Below, piece after piece: positions 11,943-21,829 of a stretch of DNA of 64,000 bases. The notes under the pieces were generated by a model. It saw only the letters and a program-made list of their open reading frames with translations. It did not search any database and was not told where the DNA came from. The translations under genes and the position numbers were made by a program. Each line of letters opens with the position of its first letter. Positions within the stretch are counted from its first letter, which is position 1. The stretch is from Zygnema cylindricum. Taxonomy: Eukaryota > Streptophyta > Zygnematophyceae > Zygnematales > Zygnemataceae. The stretch spans positions 201,698-265,697 of the forward strand of contig JBBHKE010002466.1 of NCBI GenBank assembly GCA_037447655.1, given 5' to 3'.

Positions 11943-14315
11943 CTCCCCTTATTTTCTAGTCTGTCTTTTCTTTTAATCCACATTTCCTTTTGCAAAATAT
12001 CACTTTTGGAGATGGAACACGTTTTGTCATCATATTTAATACCAGCTCTCCATCTGGTCTATATTTTAATTATATAATCTTATCCTCAATTTTTTCTCTT
12101 ACAAAGCTCAGTCTCACATCCATATGCTTTGCTTTAAAATGATGTGTTAGATTGGCTGCAATGGCGATTGTAGCCTGATTATCACAAAATACATTATGAA
12201 CACCACATTTCCGAAATCTAAGCTCTTGGAGCAAGCATTTCACCCACATTAATTCTTTTATAGTGGAGCAGAAGGCCATGTACTCACCCTCCATTGTGGA
12301 CTGAGCAACGACCTTTTGTTGATTGATTCTCCAATAGCAAGCCCCATTCCCAACATAGAACACATACCCAGATGTACACCTTATTATTGTAGCATCCCTA
12401 TAACTCGCATCACTCCAAGTGGTGATGGCAGTATAATCCCCCCCTAATGCAACCACAGATCTCTTGTTTCTATCAAATACCTCATTATCCTCTTGGTTGC
12501 TTCCTAGTCTCTCTTCATAGGGTCATTCAAACTCATATTTAATATTCCTACAGATGCCGCTATATCGGGCCGGATACGGTATATAAAATAGATCAAGCTA
12601 CCGAAAACTTGTTTGTACGGATTTTTTCTCATAAATTCTCTTTCCTCCGGTCCTAACTCATCATCAAGAATAACAACTCCTCTTTCGGGGCTCCCCTCAT
12701 TTCCCTTCTTTAAATCCATTGAGGTCGATCAACTATTGGCTTTTTCTATTTGAAATTTTTCAAGCATGTTTCTGATTGCCATTTTTTGAGTTAGTCTAAT
12801 TATTTTCTTCTCTCTATCCCTCTCCATATGAATTCCCTATATATATTTTGCTTCTCCCAAATCTTTCATTTCGAAACTACTCTTTAGATCCCCTTTTAGT
12901 TTGTTAATTTTCTCCCTTGATTTACTTAAAAGAAGAAAATCATCAATATAAATTGCAATAAAAATTATACCTTCCTCATCGTCGAATAGATAGATGGAAT
13001 GATTCGAAATGATTAGGACATATCAAGTTTGTCAAGAACTCGTCCAATTTTTTTTTTATTGGCGGGGAGCCTGTTTCAGTCCATAAGAGACTTTATCAAT
13101 CTACACACCTTGCTTTCTTCTCCTTCCTCTAGAAACCCCTTTGGCTGTCTCATCTCTTCTTCTAGTTTCCCGTGTAAGAAGGTTGTTTTGATATCCATCT
13201 TGTGTACTTCCATGTCTTCCGCCGCGGCCAAACTGAGTAGAATTCGGACGGAGGGAAATCTAACAACCGGAGCGAAGGTCTCCTCATAATTGATCCCTAC
13301 CTTTTGTGTGAACCCTTTGGCCACTAATCTGGCCTTATATCGCTCGATAGTGTTATTTGGATTGAGTTTCAACTTAAATACCCACTTGCATCCAATCGGT
13401 TTTCTGTCCAGTGGACAATCCACCAGCTTCCATGTATTTGCTTCCATAATTGAAGCCATTTCATCATTAATAATTGTCATCCATCTACTCCTTTCTGGAT
13501 TATTAATTGCTTCCAAGTAAGTTTGGGGTTTACTCAGATGTAACAACTTAGTTACCTTATTGTGAACTTAACTCTCTTGAAGTCTCTTGTTGTTTCTTCT
13601 CCCTCCTTTAAAATGAATAGAGGGTAATCTCGGGTTTCTCCGAATAATTTCATCTTCTCCCCTATCCATGGAGTCCATTTTCGGTCTTTCATCGTCCGTT
13701 TCCGGTATTTTATCGTCCTCTTCCTCGGGTTAAACTGGAGACTGTGGCTCCAAAAGTGATTCATTCTCGGTCAAAATTTTCCCAGCATCATCAATGTCCG
13801 ACTGAACTAGAGTATTATTAAAAGAATCTGAATCTAACTCATTTTCGGATTCAATTCAAATTCTTACCATTTTAGTATATTTAAAGGGATATACTGATTT
13901 TCCTTCATCCATAACTACCAAGTGTTTAACTAGGATGATATCTTGTTTTCGAAGATCGTAAACACTGTGTCTTTTTACATTTTTATCATATCCAAGTAGA
14001 TACCCCGGCTTTCCTCTTGAATCTAACTTCCAATCAGATTTTTCTGTACGAATATAAACTTGACTTTCGAACACTTTGAGTGTGAGATATCAAGTTTTCT
14101 CCCGGTCCATCTTTCATAAGGTGTTTGCCCTTTCACCGCCGGGGTGAGGACTCAATTCTTAAGATAATTAGCACAGTTCATCGCCTCTTCCTAAAAGCGT
14201 TTTCTTATCATTTTATCTGTCAGCATGCTTCGAGCACTATCACTTAATGTCATATTTAATCTCTCAGCAACACCATTTTGTTTCGGATTCTTTGGGACAG
14301 TCTTTCGGTGTTGAA
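11943..14315 (-). pseudogene. Ty1/copia pol remnant (integrase C-part, RT, RNase H)
   Basis: Read on the minus strand from high to low coordinates: integrase end with KTVPKNPKQNGVAERLN near 14255; RSDWKLDSRGKPGYLLGYDK near 14040; RT with PIGCKWVFKLKLNPNNTIER and ETFAPVVRFPSVRILLSLAA near 13400-13200; then GSLIYF and RPDIAA near 12590; RNase H with KELMWVKCLL and CDNQATIAIAANL near 12250-12150. Stops and frameshifts separate the blocks. The 5' part (gag, protease, first integrase half) and 5' LTR are absent; homology stops near 14315. It is the same family as the sense copy at 30.9-35.0 kb. Confidence 0.85.
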
Positions 14316-14458
14316 CCCCCTCTAATCTATGACTTGCAAAGTGTAAAGAGTGATTTCACAAATTTTGTATTTGACGATAACCAATTATCAACCATAAATA
14401 TCAATTGGTCTTTTGTGGTTATTCTTCCTTGGTTACATTTCATAATTTGAAGTTAAAT

Positions 14459-16362
14459 GTTGCAGGAGGAGGCCATCCCCCGGGTGTAGGTCACCATCCC
14501 TCTCCTCCTCCACCTAAATAAGGCAGCCATCCTTGATGAAGGTCATTGTCGAAAGGATAAATTGCATCCCTCATAAAATGCAATTATGATTTCATTTTAT
14601 TATGTACTAATGTTAGAAACTAGAGGCATATTATTATTGACATACTAAATTGTTCTTGGGAAATATATGGTAGGCACTAGTGATGTTAGACTAGAAGACA
14701 CTTTATTTACTACAAATTATAGGATAGCAGAGTGACCCACTTAAAGGTAAACAAAAGAATTAAATCAGCAGTAGAACTTTGTTCATCACCTGGGATTGGT
14801 TTTTATTTTTGCATATTTAATGTCTTGGCAGGATTTTTACTTGTGACAGTTGAAGCGAGGAAAATAAAATAGTATAGACGCGTTAATGTGTTTTAGCGTT
14901 CTTTGGGAAAAACTTTGGGGTTCGGTGAGGTTGGTAGTCAAGTAGTGTATGTATGGTGGACAAAACTCATTAGTGACGTAAGTCCTTAAAGTCCTTTTAC
15001 TTAAAACTGCAACTTCTAATTGACTATAGGGGATCATTTTTATATGCCTTAATATCTTTAAACTCTCATGTTGTTTTCATCTATTCACTTGAATGTTGTC
15101 AATGTCATCTATTCACTTGAATATTGTCAATGTCATTTTTTCCTTTGGAGATTCTTTTACCGGTTGTTGTTGGGATTTCAACAAATGGTGACTTTTTAAA
15201 AATGAACTTTTTAAAGCCATTTGCCCTCTAGATAGTACAAACTATTATCACGAGTCAAAATTCAGTACTTTTAAAACTGTTAATTAGTGAGCAACTCATA
15301 GAAATAGAGTTGTTAAGTTCACCGCCCATCGTTATTAGAGTTAAACATTTTTTTGCAAAATTATTTTTCTCGTCAAATATTCAGATGATTGGCCGACATG
15401 CATTGTCTTTTTTTAGACATGCGTATCGAAATAGTCTCACTACATCGGAAAAATGAAAAAAAAAATATTTTGATCTATGTTTAAGTGCTCTTCTCTATTT
15501 TTTTTGCATGACTTCCATCTCTCAGATGATACTGCAATTCATTTTTCCTCCACTGCAAATATTGCGCTTCTGCTTGCGCTTCTCCTTAGCAATTACACTG
15601 CAAGATGACGTCGGCTCGATACCATCTTCTAACACTACTTAAGAGATCTCCTTCCGTGAGATGCGCTTTAATGACAAGTTTCATATGTCGTGAAATGTGA
15701 CTTGTGACAAAAGCTTGTACTATGTTTGCAGGCCCATGGAGCAAAAACTACTTTGTACTATCATTGCTTAGAGTTGACAGTTGTTGAAACTACAACAAAA
15801 ATTCATAAAAAAATCTCCAAGTCATTAAATGGAATCGAAAACAGGAAAGGCCAGAAATCTTAAATCATTTTAAAAATCATCCTCTCAAATTTGAGACCAT
15901 GCCAATCAGGAGACGCGGTTGAAGTACAAGGAAATTTGGGACTTATGCTACTTAAAAGTTTCGTCCACCAAATTTTCACTTGAAAAACTACCAACCAGCC
16001 TCCAAAATTTCACCAAATAACACCAATTCAAATCTACTATAGAACACTAAAACACGTCAACCCCTATATGGTCCACACTAATTTTGTCTTTTCTTCAACA
16101 ACACAAGCTAGAATATTGCCAAGACATTAGGGTAATGCAAAAATAATGACCAATCACAACCAATGAACAAAGTTGTACTTTCATTTTATTTTTTTTCTTT
16201 CTCCTAGAGTGCGTACAATGTTCATTCCCCTAACTTAATTGCCTTTCTGAAGTGAATTTCTTCAAGGATGCCTGCCTTCTCAACGAGGAAAAAAAGAACG
16301 GTCACCTGAGCTTGGGAGAGGGTGACCTATGCCAGAGGGATGGTGGCCTCCTGCAAAAATTA
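14459..16362. mobile_element. Candidate ~1.9-kb element with long degenerate terminal inverted repeats
   Basis: The left end TTGCAGGAGGAGGCCATCC...GTAGGTCACC is answered by the reverse complement at the right end (GGTGACCTATGCC...GGTGGCCTCCTGCAA), matching over about 50-60 bp with mismatches. The interior has no coding potential. No clean target duplication was found, so superfamily is open; Mutator-like is a guess. Confidence 0.5.
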
Positions 16363-16990
16363 TTAGGTGTGCCAAAGGAAAAACTACCACGGAAGACCAA
16401 TCGATATCTATGATCGATTATTGGTTAACGTCATGTACAAAATCCGTTCACGAAGATTCAACTACACTACTTAAACTCACGTTCTTTAATTTACCAGTCG
16501 TAGATAACTCACTTAGAAGCAATTCCCTCAACATGTGACAAATAACGTGTGTACAACTTACTAGCTAAATGGGTAACTAGCTTCGTAGTCGAGGGATAAA
16601 AATGTGGAATACTTGATTTATGTGAATTATTAGAGAAAGAAACATGCACTTCCACTTAAACGCTCGTTAACAAGAATCAACAACCAATCCACTTTAGAAG
16701 TGATAGTCCCATATTCAATAGAAAAGTAAATCCGCTAAAAGGTTGGGACATTCAGCTATTTCTAAACAAAAACACATCAAAGAGTTTAGAAAATGTCAGC
16801 TTTGGAGGCGGACTTCCACTTCAAAGCCACTCATAAAAATATGGAAACATACGGCACGTCATCTAACCAGGCTTGAGCTAAAATCCAGAGGTGAGCAAGA
16901 TGTCTTTTGTGACATTCTTGACTTTTGAAAACAACAGTGCATGTAAAACAATTGCATACCAAAATCATTCAAGAAAATGTATATACTCAC
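16363..16990. other. Unassigned sequence, possible further 3' part of the Cys-rich gene
   Basis: No strong exon was found. There is an acceptor-like TTTTAG near 16878 on the minus strand, followed by about 100 nt of mixed quality. Any downstream exons of the cysteine-rich gene would have to lie here or further left. Confidence 0.3.
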
Positions 16991-17305
16991 ATTTTGGGCA
17001 TGGCGTGCTAAAGTAGACAGTCAAAAACTCGAGAATTGTGTTGCCACCCTCTTTATATATAAGTGGGGACTTCAAACAATAACAATTATAGTGGTTTGCA
17101 TATTTGTTGTGACCAACGGCAAATCCTGCGGGATACTTTTTACAAATGTTGGCGCACCGTTGGTTAGACCCACTTCCAGGCCAAACATCAATACCACTTG
17201 TATAATTGGCTGTGAAACTGAGATAATGGAAGCCATTCGACCCTGAATACGATTCAAAATAATAGTAGCCAGATGGGCTCGAACTCTCGAATGCCAGACT
17301 GCAAC
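16991..17305 (-). CDS. Intact exon of a cysteine-rich repeated domain (repeat C)
   Basis: A 315-nt exon with acceptor ATACAG|GTTGCAG and donor AAAAT|GTGAGTATA, phase 1 in and out, 104 codons without a stop. It reads CSLAFESSSPSGYYYFESYS, continues through a Gly/Ser-rich part, then SNQRCANICKKYPAGFAVGH and YNCYCLKSPLIYKEGG, and ends FSTPCPK. The spacing C-x3-C-x6-GFxV then CYCL suggests a small disulfide-rich extracellular module, loosely like WSC or PAN domains. I cannot assign it. Three linker exons of 21, 15 and 24 nt lie upstream in the same phase (18343-18363, 18097-18111, 17819-17842). The last two are rich in proline (PPSP, APPSKPAG). Confidence 0.6.
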
Positions 17306-17818
17306 CTGTATTCCGTTCCGAAAAATATGGTCAAGCAGATGGGAAAATGGGGCAAAAATTATTCTTGAACAAAGTCACACAGAAGGTGGTAAGCGAACGC
17401 TATGGGACTCCAATTGCTTTTGATGAAAGTTTTTGGGAAAATGGACCTCAAGTAAACAAGATAATTGTTGTTGACATTATCATTGTAGACTCTCTTGCAT
17501 CTTTTTCCAAAGGAGAGGAGGTAATTGACATCGGATATTCTCATTCATTTTTGAAGTAGCGCATTATGCATTCTCATTAGCAATTAGTAGTCACCTTTGT
17601 TGACTTAACACAACATCTCAATCTTGAAGAACTAAACTTTTAAGGAGAAAAAAAACAGGTCATTAAGTTGGTCATCGAAAAGCCACTTCTAACCAATACC
17701 CACTCGGAGTACATCAATCAAATTCTTGTTCACTAAAAATACAGCATTCAAATTATCCCAAATTCTTGTTTGACTCGAGAAGTAAAAAAGTGGGGTTTTG
17801 AAAACGGTTTAAGCATAC

Positions 17819-18363
17819 CAGCAGGTTTGCTCGGAGGTGCCACTGCGATCCAACAAAAGAAAACTATCAGTAACAAATTTCAAATTCGTAAAGTAACATT
17901 TATGGCAAGAATGCATAGGGATGGCAAACAATACATTTGAATATACAAAGTTTGGACAACAAACAAGTACAACATGGTCTCTTTCACAAATGTCCTCAAT
18001 TTCCTTGCATAACGCTTATATCAGTGAGAAAGAACAAAGAAATTGATTAAAAAAATCCAAACGGAAAACCGGAGAAATAAACTGTACGTGACTCACGTGG
18101 TGAAGGTGGCACTGAAAATCCCCAAAACCCCAAAAGTGAATACAGAAGGGTGTCAGGGCCGATTGAGGGTTGTAAAAACAAAAAAGACGATATTTTTGAA
18201 AGAAAACAAAAAGAACCTTATTGACTTTTGAAGCAAACAACCAGAATAGCCAAAAGAAAAAAATCAATTTATTAGTATTAGTCTGAAAAATAACCTTGCC
18301 ATCAAATGATTATTTTTTATCCAGTTGGAGGAATCTACTGACCTTTGAGGTGGTGGAAACGGC
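17819..18363 (-). CDS. Three phase-1 micro-exons forming a Pro-rich linker
   Basis: 18343-18363 (TTGCAG|GCC...AAAG|GTCAGT), 18097-18111 (TTTCAG|TGCC...CCAC|GTGAGT) and 17819-17842 (CGCAG|TGGC...GCTG|GTATGC) all have good splice sites and lengths divisible by three. All can be read in phase 1, and joined to the exon at 17305 they give ...PPSP-x-APPSKPAG-CSLAFE. A fourth micro-exon of the same length as the last (21423-21446, ending GCTG|GTGAGC) precedes the repeat at 21043. A linker plus domain pair therefore seems to be the duplicated unit. These exons are too short to call from one alone; the evidence is their agreement. Confidence 0.45.
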
Positions 18364-18849
18364 CTGCAAGAAAACCATTGTGGTTCGGACACCCACATAA
18401 CAATAATTAGCAAGAATTTGAAATATTGAATTTCGTAAAGTAAAAACTGTAATACCTCTTAAACATCAAGTGAGAAAAATTAGAAACAAAAAACAAAAAT
18501 ACATGTATTTCCGAAAAGGATTATCTAGATCAAATAAAAGACAACTGGATACCATATATTAACCATATACAGCAAAGAGATCTTATTAATGCCAGGAAAA
18601 AAAAAATATTAATCTGACTCAAAGAAAAACGTTTCTGGAGAAGAAATAGAGTAAGGATTCCAAATCAGATGAGCTCGAATTTCATTTTAATAAAACTAAG
18701 GAACAATGCAATAAACTTTGATGAAAGTAGTGTGGCTTCTTGTAATACAATACACAAGGTTACCAAAACAATAAATCAAGATAAAACATTAAATGGTAAA
18801 ACACCCTTCAAAACTCATCGGAGCATTGTTCAAAAGACATCGATAAATT

Positions 18850-19195
18850 GGAATTTTCATTGAGACAAGTTTTTGACAAATTTTGCCTTGGACATCTCCA
18901 AGTTGCTCAACTATTTTTTGATGACATAATTTTGAATATGTACCGGGACTAGAAATGGATACCCTTTGAGAATAAACCGGGCTACTCGTGAGACAATAGC
19001 ATTCCATAGAATCAACGATTGGTCGCATATAAAATCCATGAACAGATTTTGGCACAAGCTTTGGCACATACTACGAGATCCCAAGATCCATATATGGTTA
19101 AAGCATAAGCAGGGAGAGTCGACAGAGACGGAAACCACCGTTCTGTGATACGAAGTATCAGGAGGGAATTGTGTTGTTGTAGGTGAGACGAGAGC
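18850..19195 (-). pseudogene. Decayed copy of the Cys-rich domain exon (repeat B)
   Basis: The acceptor TTTCCAG|GCTCTCG at 19195 matches the start of repeat A. The reading SRLTYNNTIPS is followed by TGA where the paralogs have GGA (Gly), then YFVSQNGGF. After frame changes VVCAKACAK and then SMECYCLTSSPVYSQR align with the CANICKK and CYCLKSPLIYKE parts of repeat C. One nonsense change and at least two frameshifts make it a pseudo-exon. Confidence 0.6.
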
Positions 19196-20117
19196 CTGGA
19201 AATAAAAATGGATTACAAAAAAAAAAAAAAAAAAAATTAATAAGTTTGGTATGAGGTAGAATTTGGCATAAGTGGCGATAGTACACAGAAGAAAAAAACT
19301 ACATAATTGACGATGTTAGGTGTATTTGGATTAGGGAAAAAAAGGGAAAGGACTTGCGAAAAAAAATCTTTTCACTTTATGGACTTGGGACCTGTTTTTG
19401 AGACCAGCAATTCTAAATATGCATGAAGCAACATTTCCAACAAAACAAATTAAAAAGGAAAAAAAAGTAGAATCCAAACAATCTTTGTACGTTATAAGGA
19501 ATAGTTATTGAAAACTTCCAACACATTACAAAAACAAAGTCAAACAAAAAACACAAAAAAGAAACAACAAAAAAAACGCATTTCTCAATTTCGAAACTTA
19601 AAAATCATACACACAAACAAACAAAACTAATGAGACTATAGTGATAAATGAAAACACACCTATGAGCCTACTAAACCAACGGCCCATCAGACCTAAAAAT
19701 CATTCTCACTGGAAACCAACGGAGGCGGTGGCGTTGCCTTCCATTTCGAACACACCTTCGTATAAATGACCGTTTTTAAACAAGATGGAGCAGGTACCAA
19801 ATCCACAATAACAAGCCTCGTAGTGAGACACAGGCACGATACTTCGTGATTACTTTCCACAACAACTATGAATCCAGTTGCATAAATAACGTAAGCCTTT
19901 TGGCAAATGAGGGCGTTACGGGCATTTTCGTACACTAATCCCGATGGTGCAGGCTTTGGGCTTTCCTAACGGAAGAAATAATCCCAACAAACGTTCTGGA
20001 GTGGAAAATAGCCGGAGGGGTTTGTTGACGTACGTGAAACGTGCGCTCGATATCCAGAATTATGGTAAAATCCACACTAAAAACCTATATAAGATTGGAC
20101 CCACCAGCGTATCATTT

Positions 20118-20189
20118 GAGCTGGTGGCACAGTGGTAGTGCGTTCGCAGCTAAAGTGAAAGGTCCCAGGTTCAATTCCTGGTCGGCTCA
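20118..20189 (+). ncRNA. tRNA-like module in TRIM LTR, 72 nt, full cloverleaf
   Basis: A 7-bp acceptor stem (GAGCTGG/TCGGCTC with two G-T pairs), D-arm GCAC/GTGC, anticodon stem TTCGC/GTGAA and T-arm CCAGG/CCTGG all form. The A box is TGGCACAGTGG and the B box GGTTCAATTCC; a T run (CCTTTTA) follows. Position 33 is G rather than the invariant T and the anticodon triplet would be CTA, so decoding is doubtful. A pol III promoter function is plausible. Confidence 0.7.
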
Positions 20190-20305
20190 TCATTCCTTTT
20201 ACAGGGATCGTCCATTCTATCCCCCGATTCTAGGAATCTTAATATGGTATCGGAGCTAGCGAACGTTGGCAAGCCACACGAGATGGAGTACATCGTGAGG
20301 GGGCG

Positions 20306-20552
20306 TGTTGGAGGAATGTCCACTTCGGACTCCACACGTGTGTATCCCAGTAAATGCTGGTTACGCCAGTGCGCCGTTCAGTTTCGTAAATTCGGTTTCA
20401 AGCGCTTGCATGCACAATCGCCCGGGCAGCTCAGTTGGTAGAGCTAGTGTACCGCTAACACAAGGTCCTGGGTGTGATCCCCGGCTTGGCCATTTTCCAA
20501 AGGTTTCACTTTGGCGCCCATGCGATATGTTGAATATCGCCGATCCTCAATA
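20306..20552 (+). mobile_element. Second LTR family (247 bp) with a different tRNA-like insert
   Basis: It starts TGTTGGAGGAATGTCC after a purine tract (GTGAGGGGGCG) and ends CCTCAATA just before a PBS-like TGGTATTGAGGAG. At about 20420-20491 it has a D-arm (GCTCAGTTGGTAGAGC), a T-arm (CTGGG TGTGATC CCCGG) and CTTGGCC, as in a tRNA-derived sequence. The acceptor stem does not pair. Confidence 0.55.
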
Positions 20553-20885
20553 TGGTATTGAGGAGACTGAAACCTTGGGAATTTCCATACTAAAATGAAC
20601 AACTCCATCATCTTTTGTTCTAAGAAGTGCAATTTCCGGTCTCAGAATCAAAATCAGTTTGATCACCGCCTCGATTTCGATTTCATAAACGTCGACTTAT
20701 CCCCCGATTCAAGGAATCTTAACATGGTTACGGAGCCAGGGGGACCAGGTTTACATGGACAATTATGACCGGCTACCTTTCGATGGAGGGTGTTGACGTA
20801 CGTGAAACGTGCGCTCAATATCCGGAATTGTGGTAAAATCCACACTAAAACCCTATATAAAATTGGACTCACCAGCGTATCATCT

Positions 20886-20957
20886 GAGCTGGTGGCACAG
20901 TAGTAGTGCGTTTGCTGCTTAAGTGAAAGGTCCCAGGTTCAATTCTTGGCCGGCTCA
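20886..20957 (+). ncRNA. tRNA-like module in the second TRIM LTR, 72 nt
   Basis: Same arrangement as at 20118: acceptor GAGCTGG, D-arm with GGTGGCACAGTAGTAGTGC, T-arm CCAGG/CTTGG, 3' end GGCTCA. The anticodon loop has drifted (TGCTTAA). It lies about 30 bp downstream of CCCTATATAAAA. Confidence 0.65.
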
Positions 20958-21012
20958 TTATTCCCTTTACAGGGATCGTCCATTCTATCATTCGATTCTA
21001 GAAATCTTAACA

Positions 21013-21420
21013 AGGTTTGTGCTATTGTAGGCGACAAGACAGCCTAAGAGAGAGGAAGTAAGGGAGATATGGGTAGAGGGGGAGAGGCTAAGGGAGAGAG
21101 ACAGAGAGAGAAAAGAGTGTGTGAGAGAGAGAGATAGATGGCACCCCGCACTTTTATAATTTGACGAGAAAGCAAGAATTTGGCATAGAGAAATTAAATC
21201 GACAAGAAATTGACACTTACTGAAAACATAACAATTTAACAAAAATCGTATTTTAAAACAGAAAAAAATAAACATTATAGATACTAAGACGGAAAATTAT
21301 TGAAATTCATATTTGGGACATCACACGTTGAACTGAGAGAGAGAGAGAGAGAGAGAGATAGATAGAGAGAGAGAGAGGGGAGAGAGAGAGAGAGGTGCGA
21401 GAGAGGGAAGGAGAGAGCTC
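21013..21420. repeat. GA-rich microsatellites within the Cys-rich gene intron
   Basis: (GA)n tracts around 21050-21140 and 21330-21410. On the coding (minus) strand these are polypyrimidine, placed upstream of the 21043 acceptor. Confidence 0.8.
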
Positions 21421-21829
21421 ACCAGCAAGGAGAGTCGCTGTCAATACTCTAAAAAAAAACAAGTATAAAAATTATAAATAACTGAAGATTCATGATTCGG
21501 TTTCATTTTTTGAAAAAGCTCTAGTTGCCATTTCCACTTCTCAAAAAAAATAGTCAAGGTGTTGTTTAAAAAATTTAAAATTAAAAAAAAAAGTACAAGT
21601 ACTTAGTATATTGTGCATTCTAAGAAATTCAGATTCCCAAATACCACGTTTAAATTTTTTCAAAAAGTTTGAATTCAAAAGGTCGCAGGATTGTGTGGGC
21701 CACTTACTTGGTGACAGGTTTCCTACAAAGACGACAAATAACACAGAGCTTGTAAACGCCAAAACTCCATTTTCCCACGTATGGTTGTAACAGTAGTTGT
21801 GGATCAAACTATTTTGTAAATGGGTATTT

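Larger units (their letters stand above)
20023..21012 (+). mobile_element. TRIM retrotransposon with tRNA-like module in each 222-bp LTR
   Basis: LTRs are 20023-20244 and 20791-21012. Both start TGTTGACGTACGTGAAACG; the second ends ATCTTAACA and the first ATCTTAATA. The primer binding site TGGTATCGGAGCTAG follows the first LTR directly and resembles the initiator tRNA-Met complement. A purine tract (CGATGGAGGG) precedes the second. Each LTR has a TATA box (CCTATATAA) about 30 bp upstream of a 72-nt tRNA-like sequence. There is no coding capacity. Internally lies a foreign LTR (20306-20552) and a further LTR 3' end at about 20701-20724, so the element is a nested or tandem composite. It interrupts an exon of the Cys-rich gene. 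Confidence 0.75.
19740..21043 (-). pseudogene. Cys-rich domain exon (repeat A) interrupted by a TRIM retrotransposon
   Basis: The exon starts at 21043 (CTCTTAG|GCTGTC) and reads CLVAYNSTN up to 21013. It is interrupted by the TRIM at 20023-21012, then resumes at 20022 as PSGYFPLQNVCWDYF. A frameshift follows, then ARNALICQKAYVIYATGFIV and VSCLCLTTRLVIV, which align with repeat C. The sequences flanking the insertion are AACCT and AACCC (minus strand), an approximate 5-bp target duplication. A tail of a yet earlier repeat lies at about 21708-21800 (HNYCYNHTWENG up to a GTAAGT donor). Confidence 0.6.

Noticed and set aside
20118-20189. Ordinary decoding tRNA
   Set aside because: The cloverleaf is good, but G at position 33 in all copies examined, a shifting anticodon triplet and fixed placement in LTRs argue for a retroelement module.
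20420-20491. Functional tRNA gene
   Set aside because: D- and T-arms form but the acceptor stem does not pair and T33 is absent. It lies inside an LTR, so it is called tRNA-derived only.
21708-21807. Signal-peptide first exon of the Cys-rich gene (hydrophobic VLAFTSSVLFVVFVG)
   Set aside because: The frame has no ATG (it opens at TTG after a stop), and HNYCYNHTWENG aligns with the end of the domain repeat. More likely the tail of an earlier repeat.
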